Assembly (NCBI RefSeq): GCF_016806125.1
Contig: NZ_CP047170.1
Span: forward strand, 1 to 64,000
Source of the DNA: Ponticoccus alexandrii
GTDB lineage: Bacteria > Pseudomonadota > Alphaproteobacteria > Rhodobacterales > Rhodobacteraceae
DNA: 64,000 nt
Direction: 5' to 3'
Shown here: piece after piece, positions 30,781-40,289 of the stretch
Layout of the letters: each line of letters opens with the position of its first letter
Numbering within the stretch: the first letter of the stretch is position 1
The notes under the pieces: model-generated
Told to the model about the DNA's origin: nothing
Databases searched by the model: none
The model's input: the letters and a program-made list of their open reading frames with translations, nothing else
Made by a program: the position numbers and the translations under genes

Positions 30781-31656
30781 TCAGGCCCGCATTGCCACCG
30801 GGGTGACTGCGCGCAGCTGCGCGCGCTGTGCAAACCAGACACTGGACAGGACAAGCATCATGCCGGCGGCCTGAACGATGCTCAGCGTTTCGCCAAGGAT
30901 CGCGAGGCCCAGAATCGTGGCGGCGACGGGACTGAGCAGGCCAAGCGGCGCGACGGTCGCGGGGTCCAGACGGGCAATGCCCCGGAACCACAGGAAGTAG
31001 GTGGCGGCGCCGCCGATCAGTCCCAGCCAGACGAAGCCGAATACCGCAGCGGTGTCGAGCGGCGGCAGGGCGGGCTCGATCAGGAACGCAATCGGCAGCA
31101 GGAGCGCGCCGCCAGCGGTCAGTTGCCACGCGGTGAAGGTCAGCGCGGGCACCGGCGGCTGCCATCTGCGGGTCAGCACCGTTCCGAACGCCATGGAGAG
31201 CGCCCCGCCCAGGGCCGCAAGCAGGCCGACCCAGTCGAGCGCCGCGCCCGGGGTGAGGACAAGCAGCCCGACGCCGAGGAGACCGCCGACCCCCGCGATC
31301 ACGGCGGCGGGCCGGACGCCCTGATCCAGCAGCAGTTTCGACAGATACAGCACGACCAGCGGCTGGACCGCCCCCACCGTGGCCGCGACGCCTCCGGGCA
31401 GGCGGTAGGCAGCCACGAAGAGAAGCCACCAGAAGACCGAGAAGTTCAGCGCCCCCAGCAGGAAGGACCGCGCCAGCCATATGCCGCGCGGCAGGCTGCG
31501 GGTCACGACAAGCAGCAGAAGCCCGGCGGGCAAGGCCCGCAGCATGGCCACCGTCATCGGGTAGCCATCGGGCAGAAGCTCAGTCGTGACGATATAGGTG
31601 CTGCCCCAGATCGCCGGGGCGAGCCCCGTCAGGATCAGGTCGGTTCTGCGGGCCAT
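30781..31656 (-). CDS. EamA/DMT-family transporter (probable metabolite exporter)
   Basis: 291 residues, about ten hydrophobic helices, two EamA repeats. N-terminal repeat GLAPAIWGSTYIVTTELLP and the second repeat's ...FVWLGLIGGAATYFLWFRGIARL, then LSPVAATILGLAILGETLS are typical. Substrate unknown (amino acids, sugars or drugs in relatives). Divergent from a MarR regulator with paired operators between, so likely under its control. Confidence 0.9.
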   Translation of the reverse strand: MARRTDLILTGLAPAIWGSTYIVTTELLPDGYPMTVAMLRALPAGLLLLVVTRSLPRGIWLARSFLLGALNFSVFWWLLFVAAYRLPGGVAATVGAVQPLVVLYLSKLLLDQGVRPAAVIAGVGGLLGVGLLVLTPGAALDWVGLLAALGGALSMAFGTVLTRRWQPPVPALTFTAWQLTAGGALLLPIAFLIEPALPPLDTAAVFGFVWLGLIGGAATYFLWFRGIARLDPATVAPLGLLSPVAATILGLAILGETLSIVQAAGMMLVLSSVWFAQRAQLRAVTPVAMRA

Positions 31657-31672
31657 GACGGCCTCCTCTCAT

Positions 31673-31717
31673 TTATCTCGACGTCAAGATAAACGCACAT
31701 CTCTTGATGTCAAGATA
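31673..31717. promoter_or_regulatory. Two palindromic MarR-type operators between EamA and marR genes
   Basis: TTATCTCGACGTCAAGATAA (31673-31692, one mismatched pair) and a second copy centred 26 bases on (core CTTGATGTCAAG, 31703-31714). Shared half-site TCAAGATAA. The position between divergent genes fits autoregulation by the MarR protein. Confidence 0.7.
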
Positions 31718-31735
31718 ACTCCCCGCTAACCTGCC

Positions 31736-32230
31736 ATGGTGGATGATGTGGACCGGATACTGGAGCAATGGCGGCAGGCGCGCCCCGACCTCGATGTCGG
31801 GGCCATGGGACCGCTCGGGCGCCTGTCGCGGGTCTTTCACCACTTTTCGCGCAGCATGGGAGAGACCTTTGCGCGTCACGGGCTGAACGCCGCCGGATTC
31901 GACGTGCTGGCCACGTTGCGCCGGTCGCCGCCGCCGCATGCGTTGTCACCGGGCGCGCTGATGGCCTCGATGATGATCACCTCGGGCACGATGACCAACC
32001 GGATCGAGCAACTGGCGAAGGCCGGGCTGGTCACGCGGACTTCCGACAGCGCAGACGCCCGCCGCGCAGTGGTGAAACTGACCCCGAAGGGCTTCGATCT
32101 GATCGACAAGGCGATCGCCGATCATGTTCAGACGCAAGCCGCCCTGTTGTCAGGTCTCTCCGATCAGGAAATCGCCCGGTTCGATACCCTGCTGCGCGCC
32201 CTGTTGAAGACCACCGGGGAGGGTGACTAG
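31736..32230 (+). CDS. MarR-family transcriptional regulator
   Basis: 164 residues. Winged-helix protein: helices about 30-60 (LSRVFHHFSRSMGETFARHGLNAAGFDVLATLRR), recognition helix MMITSGTMTNRIEQLAKAGLVTR, and the wing SDSADARRAVVKLTPKG. Dimerises through terminal helices. No cysteine suitable for redox sensing was noticed. Probably represses the divergent EamA gene via the operators at 31673-31717. Confidence 0.93.
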   Translation: MVDDVDRILEQWRQARPDLDVGAMGPLGRLSRVFHHFSRSMGETFARHGLNAAGFDVLATLRRSPPPHALSPGALMASMMITSGTMTNRIEQLAKAGLVTRTSDSADARRAVVKLTPKGFDLIDKAIADHVQTQAALLSGLSDQEIARFDTLLRALLKTTGEGD

Positions 32231-32588
32231 AGGGAATCCGGGAACGGGGTTTTAGCCAAGTGTAGCGCACCGGACAGAAACCCGCAGCACCGGCAGCAGG
32301 CCAGCCCCCTTGTTTCTCGCCGGGTCCTGTCTGTCCAGCCAGCCTGAAACACACAGGCCTCGCAGGATCACATGAGCGCAGCAGGCTTTTTCGCTTGTGC
32401 TTACCCTTGCGAAACGGCATTGACCCGCCCAGCGAACGATCTGCAGCACGCTATCAAGCCGGATCAATAAGCCGAAATCGACCATCCTGCGCCAATGCGA
32501 CCCGGACAACGGGCCTGCCAGGGATGTCGACACATATCGGCCAGCCAACGCCAGCTTTTCCGGAACTCGAAGAACGAGAGGACAAAGC
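32231..32588. other. Upstream region of the TonB receptor gene
   Basis: No gene supported in these 358 bases. Presumably holds the receptor promoter; I could not identify a convincing Fur, RirA or Irr box by eye. RBS GAGAGGAC precedes ATG 32589. Confidence 0.35.
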
Positions 32589-34874
32589 ATGGCATCCACG
32601 CGTGGACGGCTGGCCCGAGGGTCGGCTTTTTTCCTGATATCGACGACCCTGGCGGCCCCGCTGATCGCGCAGTCGGCACCGGAGGGGGCGTCGATGGCGC
32701 TCGGGACCATTGTTCTGACCGCCGAGGAACAGATCAAGCAGGCGCTCGGCGTCTCGACGATCACCGAAGAGGATCTGAAAGAACAGCCCGTCGTCAACGA
32801 CGTGGCCGAGATCATCCGCAAGATGCCGGGTGTGAACCTGTCGGGGACCTCGCCCTCGGGGCAGCGCGGCAACCAGCGCCAGATCGACATTCGCGGCATG
32901 GGGCCGGAGAACGTGCTGATCCTGATCGACGGCAAGCCGGTGCTGTCGCGCACCGCGGTCAAGCAAGGCCGCTCGGGCGAGCGGGACACCCGCGGTGACA
33001 CCAACTGGGTGCCGGTCGAGATGGTCGAAAGCATCGAGGTCATCCGTGGCCCGGCGGCGGCCCGCTACGGGTCGGGCGCGGCCGGTGGCGTGGTCAACAT
33101 CATCACCAAGGCCCCCGAGAACGATCTGCTGCAACTGGGCATGAAGTTCGATGTCCCCGAGAACGATCAGGAAGGGGCCACCCAGCGCTATAACCTGCTC
33201 TGGGCCAAGCGGCTGAACAGCGACGTCGCGCTGCGCTTCACCGCAAGCTACAACAGGAGCGAGGGTGACGACCCGGACATCAACGCCGAGACGGTCGAGG
33301 GCGAGGTCTGCACCGACCGCGGCGGCAACGAGGTGGCGTGCACCTACCCCGCTGGTGTCGAAGGTGTCGTGAACAAGGACGCCTCGCTGCTGTTCAGCTG
33401 GACACCGACCGACACCGACAAGGTCGATCTCGAATTCGGCTACTCCCGGCAGGGCAATATCTACGCCGGTGACGTGCTTCTGGGCAGCGGCCTGTCAGAC
33501 GGCGGCACATCCCTTGCCGATACCCTTGCCGACGACGGCGCCGAGACCAACGTGATGGAGCGCAAGACCTTCGCGCTGACCCATACCGGCGACTACGCAT
33601 GGGGCGGGCTGATGAGCTTCGTCCAGTACGAGCGCACCAACAACCGCCGCCTGTCCGAAGGGCTAAACGGCGGCGGCGAAGGCGCGATCAACAGCGACAG
33701 CGACTGGGACGAGGCGGTGCTGGATATCCTGTCGGGCAAGTCCGAGCTCTACCTCGACCGAACTGTCTTTGGCCGGCCCTCTGCCCTGACGCTGGGCATG
33801 GAGCTGCGTTATGAAAAGCTGGACCTGTCGGAGTACACCGCGAATGGCATCAGCTTCGACTACGGCAACACCAGTGCCGATCCCGACCAGAACGATCCCG
33901 TGACCGAGCAGCTGAACGTCGGTCTCTACTACGAGCACAATATCGAAGCGACCGACCGGCTGACGCTGACCCCCTCGTTGCGGCTGGATTGGGCCGACAG
34001 CTTCGGCCACAACTGGTCGGGCGGTCTGAACGCCTCTTACGCGCTGACGCCGGAATGGACGATCAACGGCGGTATCGCCAAGGCGTTCAAATCGCCGAGC
34101 CTTTACCAGATGTCCGAGCAATACGTCTACCGGACCCGCGGCAACGGCTGCCCCTATTACATCGACGGGGCGGGCAATCTGGACCGTTACAGCCAGTGCG
34201 TGGTGCTGGGGAACGACAACCTGAAGCCCGAGACCTCGATCAACAAGGAAATCGGCATCGCTTATGCCGGGACCAACGGCATCAACGCGACGCTGACCTA
34301 TTTCCACAACGGCTACCGCGACAAGATCCAGTCCAGCACGACGCGTCTGGGTTCGTACACGGACGGTGGTATCACCTACAACATGTTCCAGTGGGACAAC
34401 GTGCCCGAAGCGGTGGTCTCCGGTGTCGAGGGCAGCTTTGCCATGCCGCTGGGCGACCGCTTCGACGTGGCCATCAACGGCACCTACATGATCGAGTCCG
34501 AGCAGAAGATCCCTCTGGATGGCGGCGCGACCATCAAGGCGCCGCTGTCGCTGGTGCCAGAGTACACGATCAACGGCTCGCTGTCGTGGCAGGCGACCGA
34601 CCGGCTGACGGTCATCCCCTCCTTCACCCACTTCGGCAAGATCGACGCCTCGCCCTACAGTGCCACGACGGGCGGCGCGAACGGCGATCTGCAGGACCGC
34701 GATCCCTACACCCTGTGGAACCTCGCCATGACCTATGAATTCGATAACGGCTTCGACCTGTCGGCGGGGGCGACCAACATCTTCAACACCTCGATCAAGC
34801 GGTCGGGTGACGGGGCGAACACCTATAACGAGCCCGAGCGGGCCTTCTATGTCGGGCTGACGAAGACCTTCTGA
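32589..34874 (+). CDS. TonB-dependent catecholate siderophore receptor (FepA/PfeA-like)
   Basis: 761 residues, outer membrane. Signal peptide about 1-30 (ending APLIAQSA). TonB-box/plug region starts at MALGTIVLTAEEQ; plug motifs MPGVNLSGTSPSGQRGNQRQIDI, IRGMGPENVLILIDGKPV and IEVIRGPAAARYGSGAAGGVVNI; 22-strand barrel after about 180, finishing in ...YVGLTKTF with the terminal Phe. A loop with two Cys (NGCPYYIDG...SQCVVLGNDNLKPET) is typical of FepA relatives. Energised by TonB-ExbBD encoded elsewhere. Followed by a wrecked NRPS thioesterase. Confidence 0.92.
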   Translation: MASTRGRLARGSAFFLISTTLAAPLIAQSAPEGASMALGTIVLTAEEQIKQALGVSTITEEDLKEQPVVNDVAEIIRKMPGVNLSGTSPSGQRGNQRQIDIRGMGPENVLILIDGKPVLSRTAVKQGRSGERDTRGDTNWVPVEMVESIEVIRGPAAARYGSGAAGGVVNIITKAPENDLLQLGMKFDVPENDQEGATQRYNLLWAKRLNSDVALRFTASYNRSEGDDPDINAETVEGEVCTDRGGNEVACTYPAGVEGVVNKDASLLFSWTPTDTDKVDLEFGYSRQGNIYAGDVLLGSGLSDGGTSLADTLADDGAETNVMERKTFALTHTGDYAWGGLMSFVQYERTNNRRLSEGLNGGGEGAINSDSDWDEAVLDILSGKSELYLDRTVFGRPSALTLGMELRYEKLDLSEYTANGISFDYGNTSADPDQNDPVTEQLNVGLYYEHNIEATDRLTLTPSLRLDWADSFGHNWSGGLNASYALTPEWTINGGIAKAFKSPSLYQMSEQYVYRTRGNGCPYYIDGAGNLDRYSQCVVLGNDNLKPETSINKEIGIAYAGTNGINATLTYFHNGYRDKIQSSTTRLGSYTDGGITYNMFQWDNVPEAVVSGVEGSFAMPLGDRFDVAINGTYMIESEQKIPLDGGATIKAPLSLVPEYTINGSLSWQATDRLTVIPSFTHFGKIDASPYSATTGGANGDLQDRDPYTLWNLAMTYEFDNGFDLSAGATNIFNTSIKRSGDGANTYNEPERAFYVGLTKTF

Positions 34875-34894
34875 ACAGGACACGGACCACGACA

Positions 34895-34923
34895 GGCCGC
34901 CGTCCGGGGGACCGGGCGGCGGC
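34895..34923 (+). terminator. Stem-loop after the receptor gene
   Basis: GCCGCCGTCC-type arm (34896-34905) pairs with GGGCGGCGGC (34914-34923) 20 bases past the stop. No T-run. Confidence 0.45.
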
Positions 34924-34944
34924 ACTTCACCGAAAGACACCGCC

Positions 34945-35568
34945 ATGACCCTTCCCCCGGATCGTCTGCGTCGCTTTGACCGCCGGCTCGCACGGCTTTA
35001 CCTCGCCGGGGTGGAAAGGCTTTGCTCCGAAGGCCCTCTGTCGCTGCTGGGCTGGTCGTTTGGGGGTCTCATCGCTCATGCCATCGCGCCGAGGCCCGTG
35101 GACGCGCCGTGCAAAGGCTGGTGCTGCTGGAAGCCTCTCCCTTGGACTGCTGGCGGGCCAGGCCCGAGTCGGACGGGACCGCTGCCCTTCGGACGTTTCT
35201 GACCATGGCGGGGCACGACCCCGAAGGTCATCCCGCGCTCGTGACAGGCGCTGCGGCCTTCGGTTTCCTGCGCGACAGGTCGATCCCCTCGCACCGCCCG
35301 CGCACTCGGTTCAGGACGGCGGGATCCGGTCCGTTCGGGCAAGCAACGCCCTTGTGCGCCGCCATCGAGAGCGTCGGGTCAAGGCCCCCGCTGCAGACGT
35401 GACCACCCTGCGCGACCTTGGCACCGGCATCCGGGACTCTGGCCCGCCTGTGCCGCGCGCGTCGATGCCATGAGGCTGGACTGCCGCCACGGCAAACTGA
35501 TCCTGCCCGGGATGGCGGCGCGGACCACCGCCGAAATGACAGGTCAGTCTTGGCAGGCGTCGGGTTAG
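34945..35568 (+). pseudogene. Siderophore NRPS thioesterase domain remnant (EntF-TE-like)
   Basis: Starts as LARLYLAGVERLCSEGPLSLLGWSFGGLIAHAIA, a thioesterase with GWSFGG around the nucleophile serine. The frame then shifts (GRAVQRLVLLEASPLDCWRARPE ... LRTFLTMAGHD), and shifts again to DVTTLRDLGTGIRDSGPP and RLDCRHGKLILPGMAARTTAEM, ending at 35568. At least three frame changes and the lid region is shortened. The rest of the NRPS is missing. Its place behind a FepA-like receptor suggests a lost catecholate siderophore synthesis locus. Confidence 0.65.
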
Positions 35569-36012
35569 GGCAGCGCGCAGGACGGGCTGGGCCATCGTCA
35601 CGGTCCGCCCCATCCCCGCTGCCGCCGCAGGTTTCCCCGAGGGGGTTCCTGAGCTGGTCGCAGAACCTGTCCAGATGTCACCATGCAAGCCCCGGTTGGG
35701 CTGGTGCAATAATCGGTTCTGGGGGCGCTTTCCGGATCATCGCGCGGCCCAAACGCAGACCGGCAGAGAACCTCCAGCTTGTTCTGGCGGAACTGCCGCC
35801 GCTTCGCCCCGGCAACACGAAGCAGGCGACGAGCCGCGCCCGCCCAGGGCCCGGGCGGCTGCTTCCTGAAGCCCGGAAACCCCCGTCGCCGCATCCGGCG
35901 CGCATACTATCCGGTTGAACGGCGCGACGCAGGGCTTACAAGTCGCTGCACGGAAGAATCCGGGCCGCGCGCCAGAGAGATCCGCATCTTCGCAGAACCA
36001 GACCGGGGTATC
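35569..36012. other. Gene-free stretch between thioesterase remnant and Dabb gene
   Basis: About 440 bases with no open frame that I recognise on either strand. May hold more eroded remains of the siderophore locus, but no motif supports that. Confidence 0.35.
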
Positions 36013-36330
36013 ATGATCCGTCACATCGTCTTCTTCACCGCCCGGAACGACGGCAATATCGAGGCTATCCGCAAGGGGCTGCAAAAGCTGACGGGCATCC
36101 CGCATGCCCAGCATCTCGAAATCGCGCTGAACAAGAAGTCGGACCCGACCAGCAAGGAAATCGACGTGGTCGTCTATGGCGAATTCGCGGACGAGGCCGC
36201 GCTTGCGGCCTACAAGGCGCATGAAACCTACGCGGAGTCGATCCGCGACGTGAAACCCCTGCGCGAGTTGCGCTTCGCGGTGAACTACGACCAGACCCAA
36301 GCGATCACCCGTCCCGATGACACCGACTGA
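36013..36330 (+). CDS. Dabb-family (stress-responsive A/B barrel) protein
   Basis: 105 residues from ATG 36013. Opens MIRHIVFFTARN and has IDVVVYGEFADEAALAAYKAHETY, the strand-helix pattern of dimeric alpha-beta barrel Dabb proteins (usual length 95-110). Function in bacteria is not settled. Overlaps pabB by 14 bases, so translation is coupled; the same pairing of a Dabb protein and pabB is consistent with an accessory role, but this is inference. Confidence 0.82.
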   Translation: MIRHIVFFTARNDGNIEAIRKGLQKLTGIPHAQHLEIALNKKSDPTSKEIDVVVYGEFADEAALAAYKAHETYAESIRDVKPLRELRFAVNYDQTQAITRPDDTD

Positions 36331-37498
36331 CGCCGGTTCCCGGGACGGCATCGCCCGCATCGTGCTGCGCGACGATCTCGCGGGGACCGAGATGCGCTTT
36401 GCCGCGCCCGGCGAGGTGATCCGCGCCGATCATGCCGACGAGGTGCCGGAGGCGCTGGACCGGATCGAGCGCGCGCGGGCCGCGGGCAAGTGGTGCGCCG
36501 GTTACGTGAGCTACGAGGCGGGCTATGCGCTCGAACCCGCCTTGCAGGACCATATGCCCGACGGACGGCGCGTGCCGCTGGTGCTGATGGGTGTCTTCGA
36601 TGCGCCCGAAACCGGGCCTGTCCGCGCGCGCAGGGAAGGGGCCCCGGCGCTGACGGATTTCCGGCCCGGCTGGTCCTTCGATGACTACGCCCCCCGCTTC
36701 CAGCAGGTCCACCAGCACCTGCGCGCGGGCGATTGCTATCAGGCGAACCTGACCTTTCCGGTGACGGCGCGGTGGCAGGGGGATCCTGCGGCCCTCTTCG
36801 ATGCAATGACCCACCGGCAACCGGTGCGCTATGCCGCCCTGGTCGAGCTTGGCGGCCCGGTCATCCTGTCGCGCTCGCCCGAGCTGTTCTTCGAGGTTGG
36901 AGAGGACGGCTGGATCGAGACCCACCCGATGAAAGGCACCATCAAGCGCGGGGCCACCCCCGAGGAAGACGCGGCCCTTGCCGAATGCCTGCGCAACGAC
37001 GAGAAGAACCAGGCCGAAAATCTGATGATCGTCGACCTGCTGCGCAACGACATCTCGCGGATCTGCGAACTGGGCTCTTTGTCCGTCCCGGAGCTCTTCC
37101 GCATCGAAAGCTATCCCACCGTGCACCAGCTTGTCAGCCGCATCCGGGCGCGGCTGCGGCCGGGCCTGACGGTCACGGATATCTTCGCGGCCCTTTTCCC
37201 CTGCGGCTCGATCACCGGCGCGCCGAAGATTCGCGCGATGCAGATCCTGCGCGGGCTGGAACCGCGGCCGCGCGACATCTACTGCGGAGCGATCGGCTTT
37301 GTCTCTCCCACCGGGCGGATGCGGTTCAACGTGGCGATCCGGACGCTCAGCCTCTACGAGGACGGCGAGGCGGTCTTCAATGTGGGCGGTGGCGTCGTCT
37401 ACGATTCCGAGGTCGCCTCGGAGTATGCAGAATGTCTTCTCAAGGCGCGTTTCGCAGCCGGAAGCGCTCTGGAGCCGCAACCCTCCTCGGCGCCGTAA
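36317..37498 (+). CDS. pabB: Aminodeoxychorismate synthase component I
   Basis: 393 residues; folate pathway, makes 4-amino-4-deoxychorismate from chorismate and ammonia/glutamine. Chorismate-binding domain with PMKGTIKRG; Lys206 is the active-site lysine that separates PabB (PIKGT) from anthranilate synthase (PIAGT). Further marks ENLMIVDLLRNDISRI, SYPTVHQLVSRI and FPCGSITGAPKIRAM. Shorter N-terminal domain than E. coli PabB (453). The usual pabC-type lyase gene is not adjacent. Confidence 0.92.
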   Translation: MTPTDAGSRDGIARIVLRDDLAGTEMRFAAPGEVIRADHADEVPEALDRIERARAAGKWCAGYVSYEAGYALEPALQDHMPDGRRVPLVLMGVFDAPETGPVRARREGAPALTDFRPGWSFDDYAPRFQQVHQHLRAGDCYQANLTFPVTARWQGDPAALFDAMTHRQPVRYAALVELGGPVILSRSPELFFEVGEDGWIETHPMKGTIKRGATPEEDAALAECLRNDEKNQAENLMIVDLLRNDISRICELGSLSVPELFRIESYPTVHQLVSRIRARLRPGLTVTDIFAALFPCGSITGAPKIRAMQILRGLEPRPRDIYCGAIGFVSPTGRMRFNVAIRTLSLYEDGEAVFNVGGGVVYDSEVASEYAECLLKARFAAGSALEPQPSSAP

Positions 37499-37669
37499 GG
37501 CCGGACCGGATTGCGTAAGCTTCTGCATATGTTAGCGCATGTAGCTGAACTATTCCGCCGCCGTCAGCTTGCCCTGTGGTCACGCAGCCCGTAGACAGCC
37601 CCCAGCCCGCGCCTTCCGCGTGCGGTCGCGCCCTGTCGGGCGCAGGCCAGAACCTGAGGATACCCGCTC

Positions 37670-38722
37670 TTGCTCGACCAGATCGCGCTGCGCGCCGAAC
37701 TCGCCGATCACTACGATCTCGCCCCGTCCACCGATCTCGCCGCCGAGATGTCCGGGATCTATGCCCGCATGGACCGCGTCGTGGCGCCGCCCGACTGGGC
37801 CGTCTTCGCGCCCTATGTCGCCGCCATCAACCGGCTGAAGGCCGAGCGGAACGCGGTGATCCTGGCCCACAACTACATGACGCCCGAGATCTATCACGGG
37901 ATCGCCGACGTCGTGGGCGACAGCCTGCAACTGGCCATCGAGGCGACCAAGGTCGAGGCCGATGTGATCGTGCAATGCGGCGTGCATTTCATGGCCGAGA
38001 CCTCGAAGATCCTGAACCCGGCCAAGACGGTTCTGATCCCCGACATGGAGGCGGGCTGTTCGCTGGCCGAAAGCATCACCGCCGAGGGCATCGCCGAGAT
38101 GCGCGCCAAATATCCCGGCGCGCCGGTGGTCACCTACGTGAACACCACCGCCGAGGTGAAGGCCGCCTCGGATATCTGCTGCACCTCGTCGAATGCCGCC
38201 GAGATCGTCCGCGGGATCGAGGGCGACACGGTCATCATGACCCCGGACAAATACCTGGCGCAGAACATCGCGCAACAGGTGCCGGAAAAGCGCATCGTCT
38301 GGTGGGACGGCTCCTGCATCGTGCACGAGCAGTACACCGCGCAGGACCTGCGCGACTTCCGCTACTGGAACCCCGGCACCCGCATCATCGCCCACCCCGA
38401 GTGCCCGCCCGACGTGGTGGCCGAGGCCGATTACTCGGGCTCGACCAGCGGCATCATCGACTATGTCACCGCCGAGCGGCCCGAGAAGGCGATGCTGGTG
38501 ACCGAATGCTCGATGGCCTCGAATATCTCGGACGCGCTGCCGGATGTCGATTTCGTCGGCCCCTGCAACATGTGCCCCTACATGAAGAAGATCACGCTGG
38601 AAAAGGTGCTCTGGTCGCTGCACACGATGCAGGGCGCGGTCGAGGTCGACCCCGCCGTCGCCGACAAGGCCCGGGTTGCCGTGCAGCGCATGATAGACCT
38701 GTCGCGGAAGCTGTCCGGCTGA
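37670..38722 (+). CDS. nadA: Quinolinate synthase
   Basis: 350 residues. Condenses iminoaspartate with dihydroxyacetone phosphate to quinolinate using a [4Fe-4S] cluster. Start is TTG 37670 with GAGGA about 10 bases upstream; no nearby ATG gives the conserved N-terminus. Cluster cysteines in IVQCGVHFMAETSKI, LVTECSMASN and GPCNMCPYMKKITLEK. The 171 bases upstream (37499-37669) hold no gene. First gene of nadABC. Confidence 0.95.
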   Translation: MLDQIALRAELADHYDLAPSTDLAAEMSGIYARMDRVVAPPDWAVFAPYVAAINRLKAERNAVILAHNYMTPEIYHGIADVVGDSLQLAIEATKVEADVIVQCGVHFMAETSKILNPAKTVLIPDMEAGCSLAESITAEGIAEMRAKYPGAPVVTYVNTTAEVKAASDICCTSSNAAEIVRGIEGDTVIMTPDKYLAQNIAQQVPEKRIVWWDGSCIVHEQYTAQDLRDFRYWNPGTRIIAHPECPPDVVAEADYSGSTSGIIDYVTAERPEKAMLVTECSMASNISDALPDVDFVGPCNMCPYMKKITLEKVLWSLHTMQGAVEVDPAVADKARVAVQRMIDLSRKLSG

Positions 38723-38726
38723 TCCG

Positions 38727-40289
38727 ATGACCCCGATCGACACCCCGCGCGTCCTGATCGTGGGCGCGGGCCTTGCGGCGCAGTACGCGGCGCTGCGGCT
38801 GGCCCCGCATCCGGTGCTGATGATCTCTCCCGAACCGCTGGGCTCCGGGGCCTCGTCGGCCTGGGCGCAGGGCGGCGTGGCGGCGGCGATGGACCCGGCG
38901 GACAGCGCCGAGGCCCATGCACGCGACACGGTGCGCGCCGGCGCCGGAACCGTGGATGCGCAGGTGGCGCGGACGGTCACCGCCGAGGCGCGGGCGCATA
39001 TCCTCGACCTGACCGGGCTGGGCACGCCCTTCGACCGGACCGCAGAGGGCGGCTATGTGCTGTCGCGCGAGGCGGCGCACAGCTTTGCCCGCGTCGTGCG
39101 GGTGCGGGGCGATCAGGCCGGGGCCGAGATCATGCAGGCGCTGACCGTGCAGGTCCGCGCCGCGCCGCATGTGCAGGTGCTCGAAGGCGTCATGGCCACC
39201 GGGCTGGTCATCGAGGACGGCCGCGTGCGCGGGATCGAGGCGGCGCGCTGTGCGCAGGGGCTGACGCAATCGGTCGCGCTGCGCGGGGCAGCGGTGCTGC
39301 TGGCGGGCGGCGGCTCTGGCGGGCTTTATGCCCTGACCACCAACCCGCCGCGCATTCGCGGGCAGGTGCTGGGCATGGCGGCGCGGGCCGGGGCGGTGAT
39401 CGCCGATGCCGAGTTCGTGCAGTTCCATCCCACCGCCATCGCGGGCGGTCTGGACCCGGCGCCGCTGGCGACCGAGGCGTTGCGCGGCGAGGGGGCCGTG
39501 CTGATCGACCGCGAGGGCGCGCGCTTCATGCCTGCGGTGCATCCCGATGCCGAACTGGCGCCGCGCGACATCGTGGCCCGCGCGGTCTTTGCCCAGACGC
39601 AGGCCGGGATGGCCCCGGCGCTGGACACCCGAAGCGCCCTTGGCGCGCGCCTCCTGACCGAGTTTCCCGCCGTCGCGGCAGCCTGCCAGGCCCTTGGGAT
39701 CGATCCGGTGACGCAGCCGATCCCCGTCGCCGCCGCCGCGCATTACCACATGGGCGGCATCGCGACGGACGAAGCGGGCGCCAGCACGCTGCCGGGCCTC
39801 TGGGCCTGTGGCGAGGTTGCCTCGACCGGGTTGCACGGCGCGAACCGGCTGGCCTCGAACGGGCTGCTCGAGGCGCTGGTCTACGGGCGCCGCGCCGCGG
39901 ATGCGATTGCACAGGGGCTGGTCGCGGGCGATGCCCAGCCGGTCAGTCTGCCGGATCTCGCCCCGGTGCCGGACCCCGATCCGGCGCTGGTCGCCCGGCT
40001 GCGGCAGGCGATGACCGAGGGCGCCGGTGTCATCCGCAACGCCGCGGGCCTGCGCCACACGCTGGACACCATTGCATCGGTCGAAGAGGCGCAGCCCGAC
40101 TGCGCCGCGCTGCTGAACATGACCGCAACCGCCACGCTGATCGCCGCCGCCGCGCTGGCCCGGGAAGAGAGCCGGGGCGCGCATTTCCGCGCGGACCACC
40201 CCGAGGCCCGTGCCACCGGCGAACGCTCTTTCTTCACCCTCGCGCAGGCGCTGGAGATCCGCGCCAAGGCCCGAAAGGAACCCGCATGA
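38727..40289 (+). CDS. nadB: L-aspartate oxidase
   Basis: 520 residues. FAD enzyme oxidising L-aspartate to iminoaspartate for NadA. FAD-binding GAGLAAQYAALRLA at the start; SSAWAQGGVAAAMDPADS, FVQFHPTAI, the catalytic region ALRGEGAVLIDREGARFMP and HYHMGGIATDEAG are all typical of NadB. Four bases after nadA, overlaps nadC (ATGA). Confidence 0.95.
   Translation: MTPIDTPRVLIVGAGLAAQYAALRLAPHPVLMISPEPLGSGASSAWAQGGVAAAMDPADSAEAHARDTVRAGAGTVDAQVARTVTAEARAHILDLTGLGTPFDRTAEGGYVLSREAAHSFARVVRVRGDQAGAEIMQALTVQVRAAPHVQVLEGVMATGLVIEDGRVRGIEAARCAQGLTQSVALRGAAVLLAGGGSGGLYALTTNPPRIRGQVLGMAARAGAVIADAEFVQFHPTAIAGGLDPAPLATEALRGEGAVLIDREGARFMPAVHPDAELAPRDIVARAVFAQTQAGMAPALDTRSALGARLLTEFPAVAAACQALGIDPVTQPIPVAAAAHYHMGGIATDEAGASTLPGLWACGEVASTGLHGANRLASNGLLEALVYGRRAADAIAQGLVAGDAQPVSLPDLAPVPDPDPALVARLRQAMTEGAGVIRNAAGLRHTLDTIASVEEAQPDCAALLNMTATATLIAAAALAREESRGAHFRADHPEARATGERSFFTLAQALEIRAKARKEPA

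Noticed and set aside
32231-32588. Iron-responsive operator before the receptor
   Set aside because: Expected from function, but no Fur, RirA or Irr consensus could be made out by eye, so none is called.
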